Below, piece by piece: positions 1 to 7,100 of a stretch of DNA of 8,751 bases. The DNA is taken from contig DAVI01000030.1 of the NCBI GenBank assembly GCA_002505495.1, positions 13,999-22,749 of the forward strand. The letters are read 5' to 3'. Position 1 is the stretch's first letter, and the number at the start of each line of letters is the position of its first letter. The notes under the pieces are model-generated. The model was not told the origin of the DNA and searched no databases. It was given only the letters and a program-made list of their open reading frames with translations. The position numbers and the translations under genes were made by a program. This DNA is from Euryarchaeota archaeon UBA59. Its GTDB lineage: Archaea > Thermoplasmatota > Poseidoniia > Poseidoniales > Thalassarchaeaceae.

Positions 1-103
1 ACAACCGAGGGTCGGTTTTGGAAGTCTGAGGGCGAGAGCGGAGTCTGAGAAGAAGGTCACCCGTTCGAAGAAGAGGCGAGTTCGGAAAAAGGACGAAGCC
101 AAC

Positions 104-349
104 ATGAATTCCCTATATTCATATGAAGGTGAGGAATCAGGTGATGAGGGCGAGTCACAGTCTACAAGCGGGCAGGAAATTCTCTGTCCAAACTGTGACG
201 AACCACACGACATTGCTCACCTATTAGATCGATTACAACCACATATCGAACAAATTGTGAGCCACAGGCTCGAAGAGCATGAAGTAGAACTTCGAAGGGA
301 ATTGGTGGCCGAATTCCAAGAGCGAAGGTTGGCCGCTGAACAGAAGTAA
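104..349 (+). CDS. Small acidic protein with one CPNC zinc-knuckle-like motif; may be the C-terminal part of a longer gene
   Basis: I do not recognise this protein. From the ATG at 104 it is 81 residues: a Ser/Glu/Asp-rich first 25 residues, then CPNC at about residues 28-31 followed by EPHDIAHLLDRLQPH, then a Glu/Arg-rich stretch ending in AEQK that should form an amphipathic or coiled-coil helix. A single CxxC with nearby His residues could bind zinc only with partners or as a dimer, so a metal site is a guess. The start is uncertain. The same frame has no stop back to base 2, and the upstream codons would add a Lys/Arg-rich segment (KKVTRSKKRRVRKKDEAN), so this may be the tail of a gene entering from the left. 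No GTG or TTG lies in frame upstream inside the window. Its codons look more A/T-rich than those of the genes that follow. It ends 30 nt before the HD gene on the same strand, so the two may be cotranscribed. Confidence 0.5.
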   Translation: MNSLYSYEGEESGDEGESQSTSGQEILCPNCDEPHDIAHLLDRLQPHIEQIVSHRLEEHEVELRRELVAEFQERRLAAEQK

Positions 350-360
350 GATTGAACCAC

Positions 361-378
361 GATTCCATCTCCGGAATC
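361..378 (+). other. Short inverted repeat directly before the HD gene start
   Basis: GATTCC (361-366) and GGAATC (373-378) are perfectly complementary 6-base arms around a 6-nt loop, ending one base before the ATG at 380. In RNA this would be a small hairpin touching the start codon. It could lower initiation, end some transcripts from the upstream ORF, or be chance; nothing in the sequence decides between these. There is no poly-T tract after it, so a standard terminator is not supported. Confidence 0.3.
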
Positions 379-379
379 C

Positions 380-889
380 ATGGATGGGACTAGAGCAACT
401 CTCCTCGAAGCGCTTGGATTGAAGGAGTTGGATAGAGCTGGATGGCTGAGGAAGGGGATTGAATCTCCCGAGTCCGTCGCCGCTCACTCATGGGGTGTTG
501 CTTGGTTGGTAAGCGCCCTTTGTCCGCCTTCTGTAGACCGTGGCCATGCAGTTGAGATGGCTGTTGTTCACGACGTGGCAGAGGTGAGGGTCGGAGACAT
601 CACTCCTGTAGATGGCGTGCCTGAGGCTGAGAAGGCGGCGTCTGAGAGGGCAGCGATTCAAGCGTTGACCGAACCTCTCGGGTTCGCCGGCACACGAGTC
701 GTTGGTCTTTGGGAGGAGTATGAGGCGCAGGTGACCGACGAGTCGCGCTTTGTCAGATTGTGTGACAAGTTGGACATGGCGTTGCAGTCTGTGGTCTATA
801 GTGAGCGGACCGAAGAGGATTTGTCAGAGTTCAGGGTGACCGCAGAGCAGCTCTGTGCAGACTGGGGATTCGATGGGCTGTTGCCTTGA
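380..889 (+). CDS. HD-domain 5'-nucleotidase, YfbR/HDDC2-like
   Basis: This 169-residue protein is a predicted metal-dependent phosphohydrolase of the HD superfamily, closest in motif layout to YfbR of Escherichia coli and eukaryotic HDDC2. Known members remove the 5' phosphate from (deoxy)nucleoside monophosphates in the cytoplasm, a nucleotide-pool role. The ligands are visible: H36 in PESVAAHSW, H64-D65 in HDVAEVRVGDITP, E68 and D73 with the same spacing as the YfbR HDxxExxxxD motif, and D129 in RLCDKLDMALQ. R19 and W22 lie where the family has its substrate-contacting Arg/Trp region. Length is slightly below the usual 180-200 residues but no motif is missing. ATG 380 is the only start: the frame has a stop at 353-355 and no ATG, GTG or TTG in between. 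There is no clear Shine-Dalgarno. The family call is firm; dNMP specificity is inferred. No signal peptide or membrane segment is seen. Confidence 0.9.
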   Translation: MDGTRATLLEALGLKELDRAGWLRKGIESPESVAAHSWGVAWLVSALCPPSVDRGHAVEMAVVHDVAEVRVGDITPVDGVPEAEKAASERAAIQALTEPLGFAGTRVVGLWEEYEAQVTDESRFVRLCDKLDMALQSVVYSERTEEDLSEFRVTAEQLCADWGFDGLLP

Positions 890-910
890 CGGTAGGTGGG
901 GCGGATTAGA

Positions 911-951
911 CTTGATTTCAAGCGTTGAACGCAATCGCTTGTCTTCGCTTG
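911..951. other. Cluster of short inverted and direct repeats between convergent HD gene and tRNA
   Basis: CTTGA-TT-TCAAG (911-922) is a perfect 12-nt palindromic hairpin sequence. CAAGCG (919-924) pairs with CGCTTG at 936-941 and again with a second CGCTTG at 946-951, and TCGCTTG is directly repeated at 935 and 945. The stretch lies 22 nt after the HD gene stop and before the 3' end of the minus-strand tRNA, where transcription from both sides should end. It could act as a bidirectional 3'-end structure, but there is no T-tract on either strand and archaeal termination often depends on T-runs, so this is only suggestive. Confidence 0.25.
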
Positions 952-957
952 TTCGAT

Positions 958-1029
958 AGTCCCGGCAGGAGTCGAACCTGCGTCCCCTGGACCAAAACCA
1001 GAGATGATGGACCACTACACTACGGGACT
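958..1029 (-). tRNA. tRNA-Gln, anticodon UUG
   Basis: The minus strand folds into a complete 72-nt cloverleaf. The acceptor stem AGTCCCG/CGGGACT has seven perfect pairs. The D arm starts at G10 with D-loop GG and three pairs, including a G-U, while 13/22 is U-U. The anticodon stem TCTGG/CCAGG carries the loop TTTTGGT, giving anticodon UUG (34-36). The variable loop is GGAC, and the T arm is GCAGG-TTCGACT-CCTGC. CCA is not encoded: the bases after the acceptor stem are ATC, leaving discriminator A73. No intron is present. The A1-U72 first pair fits archaeal tRNA-Gln, which in most archaea is charged first with Glu and then amidated by GatDE. The gene is convergent with the HD gene and divergent from the large peptidase gene. 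I see no convincing TATA box in the roughly 110 nt upstream. Confidence 0.96.
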
Positions 1030-1105
1030 GGTGGAATGGGCCGAGTGCCTACGGGCTTTGGACTTGACGCTTCACCGGCCTTTCGCACGAGCGCGCACTG
1101 AGGGC

Positions 1106-1124
1106 CGAGTCCTTGAAGGACTCG
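1106..1124. promoter_or_regulatory. Perfect 19-nt palindrome upstream of the peptidase gene
   Basis: CGAGTCCTTGAAGGACTCG consists of two perfectly complementary 9-base arms around a single central G. It ends 19 nt before the ATG of the giant peptidase, in the 114-nt gap shared with the divergent tRNA-Gln. As DNA it has the dyad symmetry of a binding site for a dimeric regulator; as RNA it would form a hairpin with a 7-8 bp stem in the leader of the peptidase mRNA. It contains the in-frame TGA (1114-1116) that fixes ATG 1144 as the start. Between it and the ATG is a C-rich stretch with a run of seven C (1132-1138). No TATA-like or Shine-Dalgarno element is evident, so the promoter itself is not placed. 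Confidence 0.45.
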
Positions 1125-1143
1125 TCAACCACCCCCCCGCAAC

Positions 1144-4100
1144 ATGCGTCGCCCCTCACCGTGGCACTTTGCAACGCTGATTGTTCTCTTGATGGTGACA
1201 ACTCCTTGGTCTGCATCCCTCAATTCGCCCACCGCGGTTGCTGGGACGCCAGACTTCGAACAAGCCGAGCCCGCTGTCGGCTCTAACTCACCTCTCTATC
1301 CCCCGGGGGTAGCGACTCTTTGGCCACCTGCTGAAGAATGGTGGGAGCGGGGTGAGGGGTTGGCTGAGGTCTATGTCATCACTCGAGACCTCGCCGCTCT
1401 GCACGACTGGCAACTGCGCCACGGGCTGCTCGCACCTCAAGCCGAGATCGCTGGACAGACCCTCGTGCCGTCGGAGCCGAGCAGCGGAATTTTGGAGCAT
1501 CGCCTCATCTCTCTACCTGCAAACCTAGTGCCTAAAATCATTGGAATTCCGGGCGTCACAGTTGTCTTTGAAGACCCCGGAGCGCCAGAGGCATTCTCTA
1601 CCGATGAGTGGACACCGTCATCGGTGAAGTCGGGCCAGATTCACGGCGCAGTCGACGCATGGGAGGTCGGCGTCAACGGCTCTGGCGTCAAGGTGGCAAT
1701 CGTGGATTCCGGAATCGACTTCGGTCACCCAGACCTCGACGGAACTCAGGCTCGGGTGGATGATTCAACAAGCCCATGGGACGGCTGGCCCATCATGTGG
1801 GACCCTCGTTCGTCTGACATCTGGCTGAAGGATGGAGCAGCCTACCCCGGCAGTGGAGGTTCTTGGTATTCGGACACCGCCACCATCGACAACGACAGCA
1901 ACAATGACTCCCTCCTCGACCTAACCGGCTTCAATGTCTCAGGCCTGCCACCCTCTCTCTCCGGGGATTATCACCATGGGCTCCATCCCGACTCGCAACT
2001 CAAGAACAGGGCAGGGGGTGAAGTCACCGTGCTGGTGGTCGATGACCTGACTGCCGGCGTCTACGAAACTGTCTACATCGACTTTGACCGAGATGGCAAC
2101 TTCTCCGAGGAGAAGCCGATGAGAAAGGGCAATGAAACGGCTGGACTCGATACCGATGGTGACGGATTGTGGGACCAATCGGGAGGTCTTCTCTACTGGA
2201 TTAGTGATGGTGTCAATGGGATTCCATACGGGCCGACATACAGTGCCCGCGCCGGATTCCAAAACAGGATCGCAGGCGCAGGCAATCTGACTCTTTTCAT
2301 GATTAACGACAAGAATGACCCGGGTGGCAATCACGGCACTCTGTGCGCCTCTGCCGTATCCGCTCAAGCGGTGGTCAACAATGGCAAGGTGAAGGGCATG
2401 GCGCCAGGTGCCGAACTGATAGCGGTCTCCGACTTCTATGCCGGCGGCTCCTTCCTCGATGCGTGGCGATTCCTCACCGAGGGCTATGATGGTGCGGTCA
2501 GCACTGGCGACGAGGCACAAATCGGCTCCTTCTCATTCGGCTGGTCGAATGTGCATAATGATGGCACCGACCAGATGTCACTCTATGTCGATTGGCTGAC
2601 CCGTGTTCACGCTCCGGAAACCACCTTCCTCGTGGCAACCGGCAATGGAGGGCACGGTTACGGTACGACCGCCTCTCCCGGCGGCTCTCACGGCATCATC
2701 TCTGTTGGCGCATTCTCCTCTCGAATCGGCGAGCCTCACGGCGGAACTTGGGGCGACTCGGCAGCATGGTCTAACCGCGGACCCAACTCTGGCAGCCGAT
2801 TGGACCCTGACATCGTCGCAGTTGGATGGTCGGCTACAGGGGACCGAACCTTGAACGAGGTCACAAACGCCAATTCAGCGACGACGACTTGGGCGGGGAC
2901 CTCACTCGCAACTCCGGTAGCTGCTGGATTAGTCGCACTGATCTACGACGCCTGGATGCAGGAGAACGGTGTGTGGCCCGACTCGCAAACCGTGCGCGAC
3001 CTACTGATGTCAACTGCTGACGACCGCGGCTACGACTCTCTCGTACAGGGTGGCGGCTGGGCGAACATCAGCAGAGCGGTCGCAACGATTCAGGGGGTTA
3101 ATGGCTCGGCGTGGGTGACTCCAGCAGCATGGATGCCGGGCGACAACCACGGTGCACATCGCGCTGCGAACACCAACATTCTGCTGCCCGGTCAATCCAG
3201 TTGGGTTAATCTAACCATCAATGGAACGGGTGACGCTCCCGTCAACCTCTCATGGAGTGGGGCGACCTTGAAACCGCTCAGACATTTCACAAGACAATGG
3301 AACTCCTCGACCTCTCTGGGTTGGGATGGGCACCAGTCTAACCGGCCCGACCTGTTGATTCCGATTCACATCAAGGGGGACGCCAACCTCTCCCTTCCCA
3401 ATGGGACCTCTCTCGTGCGCGCCCGCGTCGCGTTGGCTGGCTACGGCTTTGACGGCGACCAAAATCTGGCCGAGGAGAATCGGATTTGGGTTGAACTAAT
3501 GCGCTGGCATGACGATGACGGCGACGGAACTTGGTTCACGGACTTAGACAACGATTCGATGGTAGACGATGGCGAGTTGGAGGGCTCGGGAGAATACTCG
3601 ATGGTGACACTTCACCAGTACATATCCGGGCAGGTTGAGACGCGCATCGGTCTGCCGACAGAGCGGGCTGGCGACGGTATTCTGCTAGGTGTCTATCGCC
3701 AGAACATCCGAACCAATCTGATGGACCCCATTCCGATTCAGGTCGATTGGACCGCCTTCGGCCCTGTCGAGAATGTCAGCTGGCTATCTCCATGCAGTGG
3801 CAACGCCACCTTGGCGGCGAATGGGACGCATTTCATCAACTGTAGAGTGAGTGTTCCCCAGGATGCGATTCCCGGGCTAAGGCAGGAGCAGGTCCGCATT
3901 CGGTTTGAGCAGAACGGCACGGCGCGGGAGTGGCCTCTTCCGGTCATCGTGAATGTCGCAGCGGCAGGACCGTTTCAACTGACTCCGAAACCAATTGACG
4001 GCAATGTGAGCAACCAGACTCTCTACTCCGAGACTTGGATGCAGGGCGCCCAGCGATGGGGTTGGCGTTCCGAATCAGGCGACTGGAAATTCATCACCCT

Positions 4101-7100
4101 CGACTGGCCTCACAATTTGACTGGTGACGGAGCCATCGTGATAGATGTCGATTGGCCAGACAACAATCTCACCGACATCGATGTTCATTGGATGTCCGAA
4201 AACGGTCACCCCTACTTCCTCGACGACCCGGCCGCCTATGGCCCAATCAATCTGATTCCTGAAGTTTCCTCTAGAAACATGGATCAGGGCTCTGGAAAAT
4301 ATGCCTGGGAGACTTCAACCGGCTCAAGCCATGAGGTGTTGATTGCTGAGCCGACTGCTGGACTCAAACAGATGATGTTGCATTCCGCGATGCACGGTGT
4401 GAACACCAATGACAACCCGCTCAACATCAGCGTCGGCTACGTCACAGCACTGAATGGCAGCCTGACCAAGGTGGTGGATGACTGGGCTGACGCAGCGGGT
4501 CAGGAGACCCTCACCTTTGGAGCGACTCTGCCACTCAATGTCTCTTCAATCGAAGGTTTCGGCTGGACTCAACCGGTCCTGCTGCCGACAGAGACGGCTA
4601 CCCAAGACACCGCCGGCTCATGGTCCTCATCAGGATATGCGTACCAGTTCACGGTTGAGAATGCTGAGATGCTGAAGGTCGAGATCGACTCACTTGCGCC
4701 TCGGATCGATTTGGACCTCGGCCTCTACCGTGATTCGAATGGCAACGGCGTCATCAATTGGGGGAGTGAACAGTACGCGGTCAGTGGTAATTGGAACTCG
4801 GATGAGGAGTTGACGGTTGAAAATCCTCAGGATGGGACTTGGTGGGCGGTTGTCCACGGGTACGACGTACCGAACGGAACTGCCTCTTTTTGGTTGAGGA
4901 GTACCATCGTCGCAGGAGATGACCTAATCATCGACAATGTGACTCAACTGAATGAGAGTGATATCTCTCAGCGCTTCCCCAACGGAAGCTTCGCCTTGGC
5001 GGGAGCAACACCAACCTCTGCATTCGATGTCGACATCACCTACAGAAGTCCAGACATGAACGGTAATTGGGAGGGCTTCATCGTCATTAGCCTGGAGAGT
5101 GGAGGGAGTCTGCGGCTCGGCTATGACTACCGATTGGAGGAACTACCACCGATACTCTCCTTCGATACGCCGCTGAATGGCACACGCACGAACCAGAGCA
5201 TTCCTCTCACACTCACTGCTCACGACTACGGCGGTGGATTCAACCTCTCATCTCTAAAATTGAAAACGACCCCTCCAGTGGATTGGGCAAACGCTTCCTT
5301 CACTGTTGAAACCCTCGTCGATAGAGATGGCGCTGTCACAGACCTTGCAGATTCATGGCGACAGTGGAACGAGAACCTCAGCTTTGGTTCGGGCAGTCAT
5401 TTCGTCGAGTCGCAGGGTGAGTTGACCATCGAGGCCGAAGAGGCTACTGGAAGTGTTCCAGCGCTAGACCAATCTGCGCCTGAATGGCTCGACATCAGCA
5501 ATGGTTCGAGTTCTGGAGGGATTTGCATGGGCACAGATGGCGACTCTGGTTGGATTGCAAACAGTGCTGAAGACGGCCATCGTCTTGATTACTCTATAGA
5601 TTTTCAAACCGCTGGGCGCTACTATGTTTGGCTGAGATTGAACGCTCCTAACAGTGACGGTAATTCAGTGCATGTTGGATTGGATGGCATACCTCTGACA
5701 ACCGGCACTGAAGGCATACGAGTCATCAGTTACAACACCACTCAGTGGTCGAGCAGTTCTTGGGGCTCAAACCAGACTACTCAGGTCACCTTCGATGTGA
5801 ATGGCTCCAGCAGACATGTGCTGAATCTGTGGACCGCAAAGGATGGCGCATGCATCGATCAAATCTTTCTGACCGATGATTGGACCTTTGTGCCTACAAA
5901 TGCCAGTCTTCCCTCCCCACTCTATCGGGACCTGAAGCTCCGCTCAGCCTGGGTCAACCTGACCATGCCGACTGACAACAGTTGGCGAACCTTTGAGGCG
6001 GATGTGACCGATGTCGCGAATCGAGTCAACTCAACTACCATAATCGTTGAACACGACGACCTATCACCGCCACTGATTCTGCATGGTTGGGAATTACTGA
6101 CCAATCTATCAAGTCCGGACGACATCTTCATCCAGACAGACCCCGAGACTCGACTTTGGTTGAACGGCTCCGAAATCCCTGTTGCTTCTGATGGGCGTGC
6201 CAACCTCTCACTGATGCTGCATCCGACCTACTGGAGTGTGGGGGATGGTGATCCGAACGATGTCACGACATGGATGTGGACCAATCTCAACGAATTCGAG
6301 TTGGTAGCCCTCGACCCAGCCGGCAACTGGAACAGACTCGACTTCTCGATGGTCTACGACCCTTGGAGTGCCTCCAACATCAATTTGGCCTTCCCTCAGA
6401 TAATTGTTGATGAATACTCCGGAACCTCAAGCGATGGCAACTGGAGTCTGGATGCGTTCTCTCCGCCTGACTCACTGAACGCCAAGGAAGCACCCTTGAT
6501 CATCTCTCTATCAATGATTTTCGACACTGAGCGGGTATGCATACGGATGATGGACGAGGAGGGTATCGAACAGGAGAGTAGCTGCACTTCTGCTGCCAGC
6601 CCTCCATGGCCTCCGGAAGACCCTGTGGAAGAGGATTTGACAATCCAGCACCTCATGGGGGAGTTTGAGTATCTGATACCATTCCAAGTCGCCCTCAACC
6701 ATACAAACCTCTCCGATGGAATCTGGCAACTTGAAATCGAAACTCTCGACTGGGCGGGAAACTGGGGCTCAATGATTCACACGCTCAAACTCGACCGAGC
6801 TCCACCTTCGATTGAAGTTCTCACACCTGCCCAGAACGAGACTCTCTACCACCATCGCTTCAATGTGAATTGGAACATTTCCGAGCCGGCCCAGCAGTCT
6901 TTGGTGCTCGACGGTGAAGTGATTGCAGAATTCGTCGCTGGCTCCCCGCAATACTCAGCCGTTGTCGAACTTCAGAGTACCGGTTGGCATCAGTTGTGCA
7001 TTCTCGCGACCGATCTCTCATTCGGTCCCGACCCGAATGTTGCGACGGATTGCACCGATGTCTATCTGACACCGGATGCATATCTGCCGACTGTGACCGC

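Noticed and set aside
1039..1053. Similarity between GGCCGAGTGCCTACG here and GGCCGAGCCTACG at 8431
   Set aside because: Short and gapped; the second copy lies in the coding start of the downstream gene, so chance is the simplest reading.
1144..1245. Twin-arginine (Tat) export signal at MRRP
   Set aside because: The RR is not within an S/T-R-R-x-F-L-K pattern and is followed by Pro-Ser-Pro; an ordinary Sec signal peptide explains it.
1939..2520. A 193-codon open frame on the minus strand inside the peptidase gene
   Set aside because: It lies entirely within the catalytic region of the S8 gene, where the plus frame has all motifs; the minus product has no recognisable domain and looks like a by-product of codon bias.
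2592..3020. Three overlapping plus-strand open frames in other phases
   Set aside because: They overlap the oxyanion Asn and catalytic Ser region of the peptidase and have Arg/Ser-rich, domain-free translations.
5922..6698. Minus-strand open frames of 93 and 100 codons
   Set aside because: They are antisense to continuous beta-sandwich coding sequence and show Ser/Arg-rich low-complexity composition typical of shadow frames.
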